64,000 bases of DNA. It comes from Halomonadaceae bacterium T82-2 (GTDB lineage Bacteria > Pseudomonadota > Gammaproteobacteria > Pseudomonadales > Halomonadaceae). Made by a program: the position numbers and the translations under genes. Numbering within the stretch: position 1 is the first letter of the stretch; each line of letters starts with the position of its first letter. Shown here piece by piece: positions 16,670 through 26,338 of the stretch. The notes under the pieces were generated by a model that saw nothing but the letters and a program-made list of their open reading frames with translations, did not search any database and had not been told where the DNA came from. The stretch lies in assembly GCA_001577635.1 (NCBI GenBank), contig LSBP01000001.1, forward strand, positions 124,001-188,000, read 5' to 3'.

Positions 16670-17575
16670 TCAACCTCGCGGGTGGTGTGCCGCATGCAGG
16701 GCTTCCAGGCGGGCCTGGGCCACATGGGTGTAGATCTGGGTCGTCGACAGGTCACTATGCCCCAGCAATAGCTGCACGACACGCAGATTGGCACCGTGGT
16801 TGAGCAGATGCGTGGCGAAGGCATGGCGCAGCGTGTGCGGCGAGAGCGGCTTGTCGATGCCCGCCAGGCGCGCATAGTGCTTGATGCGGTGCCAGAAGGT
16901 CTGGCGGGTCATGAAGTTGTCGCCGCGGCCGGGAAACAGCGGCGCCCGCCGCACGTCGCTCATCAGCGCGGGACGACCCGCACGCAGATAGCGTTCCAGC
17001 CACGCCTGCGCCTCCTCGCCCAGCGGCACCAGGCGCTCCTTGTCGCCCTTGCCCAGCACGCGCACCACGCCCTGGCGGCTGTTGATGCTGTCGTGGCGCA
17101 GGCCGACCAGCTCCGAGACCCGCAGGCCGCAGGCATAGAGCACCTCGAGCATGGCCCGGTCGCGCAGCCCCAGCGGGGTGTCGGTGGCCGGTGCCTCGAG
17201 CAGGCGCTCCACCTCGCCCTCATCGAGGGTGTCGGGAAGCTTCGCCCGCACCCGCGGCAGGCGCACGTCGGCCAGCGGGTCGTGCTCGCACTCGCCCTGC
17301 TCGAGGGCCCAGCGGTAGAAGCGCCGCAGGCTGGACACCAGCCGGGCATTGCTGCGCAGTTGATAACCGGCTTCCCGGCGACCGTCCAGCCAGGCCGGCA
17401 GCGCCTCGCTCGCCGGCTGCAGCAGCGACCCGCCCGTCTCGTCCAGCTGCGCGAGCCAGGCCAGCAGGTCATGGCGATAGGCGCTCAGGGTATGCTCGCT
17501 GGCGCCCTGCTCCAGCCACAGCGCATCGAGAAACGCCTCGACACGCCGTTCATCGCGGTCCCGCGTGTGGCTCAT
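16670..17575 (-). CDS. xerD: Site-specific tyrosine recombinase XerD
   Basis: XerD, with XerC, resolves chromosome dimers at dif under FtsK control. The product is 301 residues (E. coli 298). The N-terminal SAM-like domain (EAFLDALWLEQGASEHTLSAYRHDL) is followed by the catalytic domain with the R-H-R-H-Y set: Arg in YACGLRVSELVGL, His and Arg in SPHTLRHAFATHLL, His in LGHSDLSTTQ and the nucleophile Tyr in QIYTHV. The context, upstream of dsbC, is the one typical of xerD and not xerC. The stop is three bases before the dsbC start. Confidence 0.95.
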   Translation of the reverse strand: MSHTRDRDERRVEAFLDALWLEQGASEHTLSAYRHDLLAWLAQLDETGGSLLQPASEALPAWLDGRREAGYQLRSNARLVSSLRRFYRWALEQGECEHDPLADVRLPRVRAKLPDTLDEGEVERLLEAPATDTPLGLRDRAMLEVLYACGLRVSELVGLRHDSINSRQGVVRVLGKGDKERLVPLGEEAQAWLERYLRAGRPALMSDVRRAPLFPGRGDNFMTRQTFWHRIKHYARLAGIDKPLSPHTLRHAFATHLLNHGANLRVVQLLLGHSDLSTTQIYTHVAQARLEALHAAHHPRG

Positions 17576-17608
17576 GGACGCGACTCGCCTCCTTCCGGAT
17601 ACGACAAA

Positions 17609-17637
17609 CCCCGCCCCGCATTACGCGGCGACGGGGT
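17609..17637 (-). terminator. Terminator of the rpsP-rimM-trmD-rplS operon
   Basis: On the minus strand CCCCG ... CCGC pairs with GCGG ... CGGGG around a five-base loop, followed by TTTGT. It lies about 50 bases after the rplS stop and before xerD. Confidence 0.6.
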
Positions 17638-17686
17638 CGCACGGCGCGGAGCACGGCTCGCGCCATGCTCCGGAACGAAGGCCGTA

Positions 17687-18043
17687 TCAGGCCAGCTTTT
17701 CCTTGATGCGTGCCGACTTGCCGCTGCGCTCGCGGAGGTAGTAGAGCTTGGCCTGGCGCACGTCGCCGCGACGCTTGACGGCGATGGAGTCGACCAGCGG
17801 GCTGTAGGTCTGGAAGGTCCGCTCGACGCCGACACCGTGGGAGATCTTGCGCACGGTGAAGGCGGAGTTCAGACCCCGGTTGCGCTTGCCGATCACCACG
17901 CCCTCGAAGGCCTGCAGACGCTCGCGGTTGCCCTCGACGACCTTGACCTGCACGACCACGGTGTCGCCCGGACCGAACTCCGGAATGGCCTTTTCCATCT
18001 GCTCGGCTTCCAACGCCTGGATCACCTTGTTCTTGCTGCTCAT
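17687..18043 (-). CDS. rplS: 50S ribosomal protein L19
   Basis: L19 sits at the 30S-50S interface of the ribosome. The 118-residue protein has the family start ([29 protein letters not shown]) and the basic loop [29 protein letters not shown]; it ends with a lysine-rich tail. It is the last gene of the rpsP-rimM-trmD-rplS operon, 140 bases after trmD, with a terminator hairpin downstream. AGGAGT precedes the ATG. Confidence 0.98.
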   Translation of the reverse strand: MSSKNKVIQALEAEQMEKAIPEFGPGDTVVVQVKVVEGNRERLQAFEGVVIGKRNRGLNSAFTVRKISHGVGVERTFQTYSPLVDSIAVKRRGDVRQAKLYYLRERSGKSARIKEKLA

Positions 18044-18183
18044 GATGCAAACTCCTTGACTGATAGTGTGCCGGGCGGGCCCGCCGCGTTGCGCTGACGG
18101 CCCGAGGCCGTGGCGATACCCGCCCGACGTGTGATCCCGACGTTCGAAGACGCGGGAACGACTGTATGGGTGACGCGTGGCGC

Positions 18184-18984
18184 TCAGTCGTCGACGACCG
18201 ATCGGTCACGCTCCTCCGCCATTGTGGCGTGCTCCTCGATGAACGCCTCGAGCAACGCGCGCTGCTCCGTGTTCAGCGTGCGCCCCTCCAGCAGCTCCGG
18301 CCGCCGCAGCCAGGTGCGGCCCAGCGCCTGCTGGAGACGCCAGCGACGAATCCGCTCGTGGTTGCCGCTGAGCAGGACCTCCGGCACCCGGCGCCCGTCG
18401 ATCACCTCGGGGCGCGTGTAGTGCGGGCAGTCCAGCAGCCCATCGGTGAAGGAGTCCTCCTCGGCTGAGCCCTGGTGGCCCAGCACGCCGGGCACCAGCC
18501 GGGCCGCGGCGTCGATCAGCACCATGGCCGGCAGCTCGCCGCCGCTGAGCACATAGTCGCCGATCGAGATCTCCTCGTCGATGTCGCTTTCCACGACGCG
18601 CTCATCGATACCTTCGTAACGCCCGGCGACCAGTACCAACGGGCCGTCGGCCGCCAGCTCGCCCACGCCCCGCTGATCCAGAGGTCGCCCCTGCGGCGAC
18701 AGGTAGACCACCTTCGGCGGGACGCCGAACTGCGCTTCGCCGCGATCACGCGCCGCGTGAATCGCCTGGCGCAGCGTGTCGACCTTCATCAGCATGCCGG
18801 GGCCACCGCCATAGGGCCGGTCGTCCACCGTACGGTGGCGGTCCGTGGCGTAATCCCGCGGGTTCCAGAACTCGAGATCCAGAAGCCCCTGCTTGACCGC
18901 CCGCCCGGTCACGCCGTAGCCGGTCACGGCCTCGAACATGTCCGGAAACAGGGAAACGACACCAATCCACACGGCTTGCCCCAT
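18184..18984 (-). CDS. trmD: tRNA (guanine37-N1)-methyltransferase
   Basis: TrmD methylates N1 of G37 next to the anticodon and so prevents frameshifting. The 266-residue protein has the SPOUT trefoil-knot core: [29 protein letters not shown] and [22 protein letters not shown]. It starts [27 protein letters not shown], as in other TrmD proteins. It lies third in the rpsP-rimM-trmD-rplS operon. Confidence 0.97.
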   Translation of the reverse strand: MGQAVWIGVVSLFPDMFEAVTGYGVTGRAVKQGLLDLEFWNPRDYATDRHRTVDDRPYGGGPGMLMKVDTLRQAIHAARDRGEAQFGVPPKVVYLSPQGRPLDQRGVGELAADGPLVLVAGRYEGIDERVVESDIDEEISIGDYVLSGGELPAMVLIDAAARLVPGVLGHQGSAEEDSFTDGLLDCPHYTRPEVIDGRRVPEVLLSGNHERIRRWRLQQALGRTWLRRPELLEGRTLNTEQRALLEAFIEEHATMAEERDRSVVDD

Positions 18985-19039
18985 GGCCCAATCACGGCTG
19001 CCACGCCATGGCGCGGCATGCGGCCGGGTTCCCCCGGTC

Positions 19040-19600
19040 CTAGAATTCCGGATCCCAGTCGACCGTCAGACGGCCGGCCTCGAGATCCACCTCGAGGATC
19101 ACCTCGTCGGGCAGAAACGGCAGCAGACGTTCCTCGGCATCGCGACTGTCCGCGTCACCCCGCACCACGAGCACATCGTTGGCGCCGGTTTCGAACAGGT
19201 AGTCGACGAAGCCCAGGTCGACGCCCTCGCGCGTCACGACCCGCAGGCCCTCGAGCTGGTGCCAGTAGTAATCCCCGGGATCGAGCGTCGGCAGCTGCTG
19301 CTTGGCCAGACGAATCTCGGCACCGGCCAGCTGCTCGGCCCGCTCGCGGGTATCCACACCCTCCAGATCGGCCACCAGGCCCTTGCCATGGCGGCGCCCC
19401 CCGGCCACGCGGTAGACATGCTGCGTGCCGCGCTGCACGAGGATCCACTCCGGATAGTCGAGGATGCCCTCCATCGGGTCGGTGTACGAATACACCTTGA
19501 GCCAGCCCTTGACACCATAGGGGCTGGTCAGCTTGCCCAGCACGACGTAATCGTCCGCTGCCGCCTCGGGCGCTGCGTCAATCGGCATGCCGGGAGCCAT
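19040..19600 (-). CDS. rimM: Ribosome maturation factor RimM
   Basis: RimM helps assemble the 30S head around S19. The 186-residue protein has the RimM N-terminal barrel ([25 protein letters not shown]) and a C-terminal PRC barrel ([36 protein letters not shown], ending in [14 protein letters not shown]). An alternative ATG lies four codons in, at 19588. It starts right at the rpsP stop, so the two are translationally linked. Confidence 0.96.
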   Translation of the reverse strand: MAPGMPIDAAPEAAADDYVVLGKLTSPYGVKGWLKVYSYTDPMEGILDYPEWILVQRGTQHVYRVAGGRRHGKGLVADLEGVDTRERAEQLAGAEIRLAKQQLPTLDPGDYYWHQLEGLRVVTREGVDLGFVDYLFETGANDVLVVRGDADSRDAEERLLPFLPDEVILEVDLEAGRLTVDWDPEF

Positions 19601-19601
19601 C

Positions 19602-19865
19602 TCAGGCCTGGGCCTGAGCCTGCTGCTTGCGTGCTTCCTTGACCAGCTCGGCGACGCGCTCGGTCACCTGGGCGCCCAGGCCTTCCCAGTGGCTGACGCG
19701 GTCCAGGTCGAGACGCAGACGCTCTTCCTGACCCCGGGCGACCGGGTTGAAGAAGCCGACGCGCTCGATGAAACGGCCATCGCGAGACTTGCGGGAATCG
19801 CTGACGGTCACGTGATAGAAGGGACGCTTCTTGGCGCCACCCCGTGCCAAACGAATGGTAACCAT
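19602..19865 (-). CDS. rpsP: 30S ribosomal protein S16
   Basis: S16 is a primary 30S assembly protein. The start at ATG 19865 gives the standard N-terminus [19 protein letters not shown] and an 87-residue protein. AAGGA lies about ten bases upstream, while a longer frame to 19898 adds residues unlike S16. The C-terminus ends in a Gln/Ala tail. It is first in the rpsP-rimM-trmD-rplS operon, downstream of ffh. Confidence 0.97.
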   Translation of the reverse strand: MVTIRLARGGAKKRPFYHVTVSDSRKSRDGRFIERVGFFNPVARGQEERLRLDLDRVSHWEGLGAQVTERVAELVKEARKQQAQAQA

Positions 19866-20033
19866 TGCGTTATGAGTCCTTCGGTTGAATTTAGACATTA
19901 CGCCGCCGCACCAACGGCGACGGCATCTCGTGCCACGCGCCTACGCGCAGCCTGCCACGAAGACGCAGCATTTTACGGAAACCAGCCCGGCTTGGGAACC
20001 TTTTTCCTTGACAACGCAGCCGGCGCGCCCCGT

Positions 20034-21458
20034 TCAGCGCTTCGGGAATCCGCCGCCGAAGCCGCCCGGGCCGCCCATGCCACCGGGGCCACCCATGCCG
20101 CCTCCAGGGCCGCCCATACCCGGCATGCCGCCCATGCCGCGCATCATCTTCTGCATGCCGCCCTTCTTGCCGGCCTTCTTCATCATCTTCTGCATCTGCT
20201 TGTGCTGCTTGAGCAGACGGTTGAGGTCGGGCACCTGCAGGCCCGCGCCCATGGCGATGCGCCGCTTGCGGGACCCGTTGATGATCTCCGGCTTGTGGCG
20301 CTCCCTGGGCGTCATCGAGTTGATCAACGCCTCGAGCTTGCCCAGCTCCTTCTCGACACCGGGGCCCTGGGCCATCTCGGCCATCTGCCCCATGCCCGGC
20401 AGCTTGCTCATCAGGCCGCCCATGCCGCCCATCTTCTTGAGCTGCTGGAGCTGATCGCGGAAGTCCTCCAGATCGAAGCCGTCGCCCTTCTTGACCTTCT
20501 TGGCCAGCTTCTCGGCCTTGCCCTTGTCCACCGTGCGCTCGGCTTCCTCGATCAGCGACAGCATGTCGCCCATGCCGAGGATGCGCGAGGCCACGCGATC
20601 CGGGTGGAAGGGCTCGAGGGCATCGACCTTCTCGCCCATGCCCATGAACTTGATCGGCTTGCCGGTGATGTGGCGCACCGACAGCGCGGCCCCGCCGCGG
20701 GCGTCACCGTCGGCCTTGGTGAGGATCACCCCGGTCAGCGGCAGGGCCTCGTGGAAGGCCTTCGCGGTATTGGCGGCATCCTGGCCGGTCATGGCATCGA
20801 CGACGAACAGGGTCTCCTGCGGCGCGATGGCCTTATTCAGCGCCTGGATCTCGTCCATCATGTCGCTGTCGACGTGCAGGCGCCCCGCGGTATCGACGAT
20901 CACCACGTCATGGAACTGGATACGGGCGTGCTTGAGCGCCGCCTCGGCAATGGCCACCGGCTGCTGGTCGCTGCGCGACGGGAAGAAGTCGACCTCGACC
21001 TCCCTGGCCAGCGTCTCGAGCTGGTCGATGGCCGCCGGGCGATAGACGTCGGCGGAGACCACCAGCACCTTCTTCTTTTCGCGCTCGCGCAGGTACTTGG
21101 CCAGCTTGGCCACCGAGGTGGTCTTGCCCGCCCCCTGCAGGCCGGCCATCAGGATCACCGACGGCTGCTGCTTGAGCTCGAGCGGGACGTTGCCCTCGCC
21201 CATGATCGCCTCGAGCTCCTGCTGGACGATCTTGACGAACTGCTGGCCCGGCGACAGGCTGCGCGAGACCTCCTGGCCGACCGCGCGCTCGCGCACGCGC
21301 TCGACGAAGGCCTTGACCACGGGCAGGGCGACGTCGGCCTCGAGCAGCGCCCGGCGGACCTCGCGCAGCGTATCCTTGATGTTGTCCTCGGTCAGGCGCG
21401 CCTGACCGGTGATCGACTTGAGCGTCTTCGACAGACGTTGCGAGAGACTTTCGAACAT
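20034..21458 (-). CDS. ffh: Signal recognition particle protein Ffh
   Basis: Ffh is the GTPase of the bacterial SRP; with 4.5S RNA it targets nascent inner-membrane proteins to FtsY. The 474-residue protein has the N domain (MFESLSQRLSKTLKSITG), the G domain with P-loop GLQGAGKTTSVAKLAKYL, DTAGRLHVD and TKADGDARGGAAL, and the methionine-rich M domain. The tail after residue 430 is an unusually long Gly/Met/Pro run (GGMGGPGG-type repeats). The start ATG 21458 follows GGAGAG. The same open frame runs on upstream to 23702 by high-GC chance and is not part of the gene. A good promoter lies at 21541-21569. Confidence 0.97.
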   Translation of the reverse strand: MFESLSQRLSKTLKSITGQARLTEDNIKDTLREVRRALLEADVALPVVKAFVERVRERAVGQEVSRSLSPGQQFVKIVQQELEAIMGEGNVPLELKQQPSVILMAGLQGAGKTTSVAKLAKYLREREKKKVLVVSADVYRPAAIDQLETLAREVEVDFFPSRSDQQPVAIAEAALKHARIQFHDVVIVDTAGRLHVDSDMMDEIQALNKAIAPQETLFVVDAMTGQDAANTAKAFHEALPLTGVILTKADGDARGGAALSVRHITGKPIKFMGMGEKVDALEPFHPDRVASRILGMGDMLSLIEEAERTVDKGKAEKLAKKVKKGDGFDLEDFRDQLQQLKKMGGMGGLMSKLPGMGQMAEMAQGPGVEKELGKLEALINSMTPRERHKPEIINGSRKRRIAMGAGLQVPDLNRLLKQHKQMQKMMKKAGKKGGMQKMMRGMGGMPGMGGPGGGMGGPGGMGGPGGFGGGFPKR

Positions 21459-21540
21459 GTGACTCTCCGGCAGTGGGTGCACGAGGCCCCGGGGCGGGCC
21501 GTGATGGCCGGCCCGGCGGGTGCCGACGCGTTGGCCGACG

Positions 21541-21569
21541 ATTATACGCGTTACGCCGCGCCGTCTCCA
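21541..21569 (-). promoter_or_regulatory. Probable ffh promoter
   Basis: On the minus strand TGGAGA (21569-21564) and a perfect TATAAT (21546-21541) are separated by 17 bases, about 80 bases before the ffh start. Confidence 0.6.
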
Positions 21570-21677
21570 TGCTTGCCCCGCGCCGCGATCAGGCTGGGCG
21601 GCGCCGGGCGATTCCGATATAGTGACCCGCGAATGATTCTCTCTCGTTGAGCCACTCCACGGGTCGATTAGGTCCTC

Positions 21678-22478
21678 ATGCAGGTGCTTCCGTTCGCGTT
21701 TCTGGCCATCGCCTTCTATCTCGGCGCCGGTTCCTGGCAGAGCCTCGTGCTGCTGCGCCGCGTCCCCGCCCGTCCGGTCCTGGTCCGCGGCCTCGGCCTG
21801 CTGGCCGTGGCCTGTCATACCGTGGTGGTGGCCTCCGCCCTGCGCGAGCTGGGCGAGGTCAGCCTGGGCATCTCGGCCAGCGCCTCGCTGATCAGCTGGC
21901 TGGTGGCCATCCTGCTGGTGCTGACGAGCTTCATCAAGCCGGTGCTCAGCGCCGCCGCCGGGCTGTTTCCGCTCGCCGCGCTGACCATCGTGCTGGCCAC
22001 CGAGCTGCCGGTGGGCAGCCACCCCGCCGGCCTGACGCCGGGCATCATGGTCCACGTGCTGACCTCGATCCTGGCCTTCGCGCTGTTCGCCATCGCCGCC
22101 GTGCAGGCCATGCTGCTGGCCCGCCAGAACCAGGCCCTGCGCCGCCATCATACCCGCGGCCTGGTGCAGTCGCTGCCGCCGCTGACCGCCATGGAGCGCC
22201 TGCTGTTCGAGCTGATCTGGGCCGGCATGATCCTGCTCACCGTCTCGCTGATCAGCGGCATGCTGTTCATCGACAACATGTTCGCCCAGCACCTGGTGCA
22301 CAAGACCGTGCTGTCGCTGGCCGCCTGGGTGATCTTCGCCGCCCTGCTCGCCGGGCGCCATTTCTTCGGCTGGCGCGGCGCCCGGGCGGCCCGCTGGACG
22401 CTCGGCGGCTGCCTGCTGCTGCTGCTCGCCTACTTCGGCAGCAAGTTCGCCATCGAGGTGGTGTTCCACGACGTCTAG
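21678..22478 (+). CDS. YpjD/CcsA-like inner membrane protein (cytochrome c assembly family)
   Basis: The 266-residue integral membrane protein has eight predicted hydrophobic segments, the CcsA/YpjD layout (FAFLAIAFYLGAGSWQSLVLL at the start, HVLTSILAFALFAIAAVQAMLLA in the middle). It belongs to the cytochrome c assembly family, whose members handle haem. The role of the YpjD branch is not established; it has been linked to membrane protein quality control and haem. It is divergent from ffh, the same neighbourhood as in Pseudomonas. A -10-like TATAGT lies at 21618-21623. The corB-like gene follows 75 bases later. Confidence 0.85.
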   Translation: MQVLPFAFLAIAFYLGAGSWQSLVLLRRVPARPVLVRGLGLLAVACHTVVVASALRELGEVSLGISASASLISWLVAILLVLTSFIKPVLSAAAGLFPLAALTIVLATELPVGSHPAGLTPGIMVHVLTSILAFALFAIAAVQAMLLARQNQALRRHHTRGLVQSLPPLTAMERLLFELIWAGMILLTVSLISGMLFIDNMFAQHLVHKTVLSLAAWVIFAALLAGRHFFGWRGARAARWTLGGCLLLLLAYFGSKFAIEVVFHDV

Positions 22479-22553
22479 CCGCGTCGCGCCTTGACACCGC
22501 GCGCTCCCATTCCCTACAAACGAGCCTGGTACGCGACTGAGGATCCTCCGACC

Positions 22554-23837
22554 TTGAGCGACGACATCCCGTTGGGACTGCTGTTCGGCCTGCTTGCCCT
22601 GCTGATACTCCTGTCTGCCTACTTCTCGAGTTCCGAGACCGGCATGATGTCGATCAACCGCTACCGCCTGAGCCATCAGGCGAGAAGCGGCGAACGTCGC
22701 GCCCAGCGCGTGCTGCGCCTGCTCTCCCGCCCCGACCGGCTGATCGGCGTGATCCTGATCGGCAACAACTTCGTCAACAACCTGGCCGCCTCGATCGCCA
22801 CCATCATCGCCATCCACTACTTCGGCGAGGTCTCCGGCCCGGCCATCTCCACCCTGGCGCTGACCATCGTGGTGCTGATCTTCGCCGAGGTCACGCCCAA
22901 GACCTACGCCGCCATCAAGCCCGAGCGCATCGCCTATCCGTCGTCGCTGGCACTGGAGCCGCTGCTCAAGCTGCTCTACCCGCTGGTGTGGCTGGTCAAC
23001 GCCATCTCCAACGGCCTGCTGCGCCTGATGGGGGTGAAGAACATCGAGGGCGGCGCCGACAGCCTGTCCCGCGACGAGCTGCGCACCGTGGTCCACGAGG
23101 CCGGCACCATGATCCCGCGCCGCCACCAGTCGATGCTGCTGTCGATCCTCGATCTCGAGAACGTCACGGTCAACGACATCATGGTGCCGCGCCACGAGAT
23201 CGCCGGCATCGACCTCGACGACGACCTCGACAGCATCCTCGCCCAGATTCGCGCCAGCCAGCACACCCGCGTGCCGGTCTACAAGGGCGACATCAACAAC
23301 GTCATCGGCATCCTGCACCTGCGCAACGCCGCTCGCTTCCTCTCCAGACCCGAGGTCACCAAGGCCTCGATCGTGCAGGAAGCCCGCGAGCCCTACTTCA
23401 TCCCCGAGTCGACCCCGCTGCACACCCAGCTGCTCAACTTCCAGCAGCAGAAGCGCCGCATCGGCATCGTGGTCGACGAGTACGGGGACGTGGAAGGTCT
23501 GGTGACGCTGGAGGACATCCTCGAGGAGATCGTCGGCGAGTTCACCACCGACGTGGCCGGCATGCATCAGGAGATCCACCTGCAGGACGACGGCAGCTAC
23601 GTGATCGAGGGCACCGCGAACATCCGCGAGATCAACAAGACTCTGGGCTGGCAGCTGCCCACCGACGGCCCCAAGACCCTCAACGGCCTGATCATCGAAC
23701 ACCTCGAGTCCTTCCCCGACGCTCCGGCCTGCCTGCAGCTCGGCCAGACGCGCATGGAAATCCTGCAGGTCAAGGACAACCTGATCACCGCGGCGCGCTG
23801 CTGGCAGCCTGCGGTTCGCCGCCCGCGCAACGCCTGA
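22554..23837 (+). CDS. CNNM/CorC-family transporter (HlyC/CorC)
   Basis: From TTG 22554 the product is 427 residues. An N-terminal DUF21/CNNM transmembrane domain comes first (LLFGLLALLILLSAYFSSSE, then TGMMSINRYRLSHQA); its S-S-E-T signature is typical. A CBS pair follows (NDIMVPRHEIAGIDLDDDL, ending near VVDEYGDVEGLVTLEDILEEIVGEF) and then a C-terminal CorC/HlyC domain (LQDDGSYVIEGTANIREIN). Proteins of this family move Mg2+ or related cations. The TTG start is favoured by GAGGA upstream and by homologues that begin at this point; an ATG at 22491 would add 21 residues of non-family character. Confidence 0.9.
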   Translation: MSDDIPLGLLFGLLALLILLSAYFSSSETGMMSINRYRLSHQARSGERRAQRVLRLLSRPDRLIGVILIGNNFVNNLAASIATIIAIHYFGEVSGPAISTLALTIVVLIFAEVTPKTYAAIKPERIAYPSSLALEPLLKLLYPLVWLVNAISNGLLRLMGVKNIEGGADSLSRDELRTVVHEAGTMIPRRHQSMLLSILDLENVTVNDIMVPRHEIAGIDLDDDLDSILAQIRASQHTRVPVYKGDINNVIGILHLRNAARFLSRPEVTKASIVQEAREPYFIPESTPLHTQLLNFQQQKRRIGIVVDEYGDVEGLVTLEDILEEIVGEFTTDVAGMHQEIHLQDDGSYVIEGTANIREINKTLGWQLPTDGPKTLNGLIIEHLESFPDAPACLQLGQTRMEILQVKDNLITAARCWQPAVRRPRNA

Positions 23838-23843
23838 GCGGGC

Positions 23844-25727
23844 TCAGTTCGCCAGAAGCGCGTCGGCCTCGCGCTTGAGCGCGCGCACCCGGGTCTCCAG
23901 CGTCTCGCGATCGGCCGCCTCGGGCGCCACCGGCTCGCCGAAGATCAGCGCCACCCGCGCCCGGAAGCGGCGCGGGCGGGTGGAAAAGGCGCGTCCGTGG
24001 CGATGCGAGGTCCACGAGCCCCACAGCCCGGCCAGCGCCGCCGGCACCACCGGCACGGCATCACGCGCCAGAATCATGTCCACGCCACGCCGGAAGCGAT
24101 GAATCTCGCCGTCGGTGGTCAGGCGCCCTTCCGGGAATACCATCACCACCTCGCCGGCACGCAGCGCCCGGCTCACTTCCGCCATGGCCCGGCGCACGCC
24201 GCCCGGGTCACGGCGCTCGGAATCCACCGGGATCGCCCCGGCCAGACGGAAGAACCAGTTCAGCCAGGGGGACTCATAAATCGGCCGGTCCATCAAAAAG
24301 CGCAGCGGCCGCGGGCAGGCACCGCCGATGATCAGCGCATCCATGAAGCTGACGTGATTGCAGACCACCAGCGCCGGCCCTTCGGCGGGCACCCGGCTGC
24401 GGCCCCGGAAGCGCAGGCGATAGACCAGATGCATCAGGGTGAAGATCGCCAGGCGCAGTACCGCTCGCGGATTGATGATCATCACGCCCAGACAGATGGC
24501 CAGCGCCACGCCCGCCAGCGCGGCAAAGAAGACGGCCAGGGGCAGGTCGAGCAGCGTCAGCAGCACAATGCCGAACAGCGCGGCCAGGATCATGAACAAG
24601 GCATTGAGCAGGTTGTTGGCGGCGATCATTCGCGCTCGGTGGCCGTCGCTGCTGGCCACCTGTACCAGCGTGTAGAGCGGCACGATATACAGCCCCCCGC
24701 CCACGCCGACCAGAGTCAGGTCGAGACTCATGCGCCAGAATGCGGGCATGAGCAGCAGCTCGGACAGTACCGTCTCGCTCCCCGCCAGAGCGGGGCGAAT
24801 CGCAAAATCGAAGCCGCCCAGCGCGATCAACAGCGCGCCCAGCGGCACCAGCCCCAGCTCGAGTCGCCCGGCGGAAAGCCGCGCACAGAGCAACGCCCCG
24901 CCGCCGACGCCCAGCGCGAAGGCACCCAGCAGCCAGCTCACCGCGGTTTCCTGGCCGTGTACCATGTCGCGCACCCAGGCGGGCAACTGGGTCAGGTAGC
25001 AGGCCCCCAGAAACCAGAACAGGCTGATTCCCAGCAACCCCCGGAAGACACGCCGGTGGCGCCAGCTGTCGCGCAGCACGGCGATGCTGCCCGCCAGCGG
25101 CTGCCAGCTGACGCGACCCGGGTCGCTGGACGGTGCCGCCGGCACCGCCAGGCTGGCCAGATACCCCATGACCGCCACGCCGATCAGTGCGGCAGCAATG
25201 GCTCCGCGTGCCAGCGCCCCTTCCAGCGACGCCAGCACGCCGGCCAGCAGCGTGCCCAGCAGGATCGACACGAAGGTGCCCAGATTGACCCAGGCATTGC
25301 CCTTGACCAGCTGGGTGCGCGGCAGATGCTGCGGCAGGATGGCGTACTTGACCGGTCCGAAGAGCGCCGACTGGGTGCCCATCAGAAACAGCAGCGCCAG
25401 CAGCAGCAGGAACTGCTCGAACCATACCGCCGCCGCCGCCAGGGTCATGGTCGCCAGTTCGAGGAGCTTGAGCCGACGCACCAGCACCTGCTTGTCGAGG
25501 CGGTCGGCCAGCGTCCCGCCCCAGGCGGAGAACAGCAGGAACGGCAGGATGAACAGCCCCGCCGCCAGATTGTTGAGCAGCCCCGTGTCCCAGCCGAAAC
25601 GCGGCACGGCGACGAAGGTCAGCAGCAACAGCAGGACGTTCTTGAAAACATTGTCGTTGAAGGCCCCCAGTGCCTGGGTCCAGAAGAAGGGGGCAAACTC
25701 GCGACGCAGCAGCAGCGGACGACTCAT
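23844..25727 (-). CDS. MFS transporter-acyltransferase fusion (LplT-PlsC-like)
   Basis: The 627-residue protein joins an N-terminal 12-segment MFS transporter of the LplT type (RREFAPFFWTQALGAFNDNV) to a C-terminal 1-acylglycerol-phosphate acyltransferase domain. The HX4D motif lies around residues 455-461 (NHVSFMD), and the glycerophosphate motif FPEGRLTTDG around 530. In E. coli, LplT flips lysophospholipid inward and Aas re-acylates it; here both steps appear to be in one chain without the acyl-ACP synthetase module. The start overlaps the stop of the upstream TetR gene (ATGA), so the two are coupled and the regulator likely controls this gene. Confidence 0.88.
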   Translation of the reverse strand: MSRPLLLRREFAPFFWTQALGAFNDNVFKNVLLLLLTFVAVPRFGWDTGLLNNLAAGLFILPFLLFSAWGGTLADRLDKQVLVRRLKLLELATMTLAAAAVWFEQFLLLLALLFLMGTQSALFGPVKYAILPQHLPRTQLVKGNAWVNLGTFVSILLGTLLAGVLASLEGALARGAIAAALIGVAVMGYLASLAVPAAPSSDPGRVSWQPLAGSIAVLRDSWRHRRVFRGLLGISLFWFLGACYLTQLPAWVRDMVHGQETAVSWLLGAFALGVGGGALLCARLSAGRLELGLVPLGALLIALGGFDFAIRPALAGSETVLSELLLMPAFWRMSLDLTLVGVGGGLYIVPLYTLVQVASSDGHRARMIAANNLLNALFMILAALFGIVLLTLLDLPLAVFFAALAGVALAICLGVMIINPRAVLRLAIFTLMHLVYRLRFRGRSRVPAEGPALVVCNHVSFMDALIIGGACPRPLRFLMDRPIYESPWLNWFFRLAGAIPVDSERRDPGGVRRAMAEVSRALRAGEVVMVFPEGRLTTDGEIHRFRRGVDMILARDAVPVVPAALAGLWGSWTSHRHGRAFSTRPRRFRARVALIFGEPVAPEAADRETLETRVRALKREADALLAN

Positions 25728-26338
25728 GCCATTCCCGGTGACGCCCTGAGACCGGCCAGAATGGTGGAGAGCAGCTGGTCGAGCAGTTCGCTCACCTCGA
25801 GCGGCTGCCCCTGCCAGTAGCCCAGGCGCTCGTTCAGCCCCAACTGCACCAGGCCATGCACGCTGCCCCACAGCGTCCGCGCCATGCGGCGGGCGTCGAG
25901 GTCACCGAGCGCCGGCTGGTACTCCTTGAGGGTCGCCTCGACCCGAGTGAAGAGCCCCTCGATCATGCTGTGCTGACGCTGGTCGAGCTCGCCCTCCTGG
26001 GCCAACGGATAGTCGAAGAGCAGCTGCCAGCGGTAGGGCTCCTGCTGCGCAAACTGCCAGTAGGCCAGGGCCAGCGACTTCAGCCGCGGTTCGGGCGGCG
26101 CGTCGTGCAGCCCCTCGACGGCGCCGCCCAGATGCTCCAGGGTCTGGATGTTGACGTGCTGCAACAGATTGTTGAAGCTGCCATAGAGTTTCAGCAGGGT
26201 ACTGGGCGCACAACCGATCTCGCGCGCCAGCGCACGCAGGGACAGCGTGTGCACGGGGTTTTCCCGCAGCCAGGCATCGCATGCCGCCATTACCTGGGCA
26301 TGCAACGCCTCGGGCGCGTGCTGTCTGGGACGTGCCAT
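25724..26338 (-). CDS. TetR/AcrR family transcriptional regulator
   Basis: The 204-residue protein has an N-terminal TetR helix-turn-helix (NPVHTLSLRALAREIGCAPS, then TLLKLYGSFNNLLQHV) and a C-terminal ligand/dimer domain with SVHGLVQLGLNERLG, the WHG-like pattern of one TetR subfamily. The substitution in the helix (LYGSF where most have YRHF or YYYF) is unusual. It is the upstream partner of the MFS-acyltransferase fusion with a four-base overlap, so a lipid-derived ligand is a reasonable guess. No clear operator was identified. Confidence 0.85.
   Translation of the reverse strand: MARPRQHAPEALHAQVMAACDAWLRENPVHTLSLRALAREIGCAPSTLLKLYGSFNNLLQHVNIQTLEHLGGAVEGLHDAPPEPRLKSLALAYWQFAQQEPYRWQLLFDYPLAQEGELDQRQHSMIEGLFTRVEATLKEYQPALGDLDARRMARTLWGSVHGLVQLGLNERLGYWQGQPLEVSELLDQLLSTILAGLRASPGMA

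Noticed and set aside
20034-20165. Gly/Met/Pro repeat at the end of ffh as a possible separate gene or recombination site
   Set aside because: It continues the Ffh reading frame without a break and is compatible with the variable M-domain tail of the family.
20034-23702. 1222-codon frame of which Ffh is the C-terminal third
   Set aside because: The upstream two-thirds is antisense to ypjD and the CorC-family gene and has no protein-like features. A ribosome-binding site and the family N-terminus set the ffh start at 21458.
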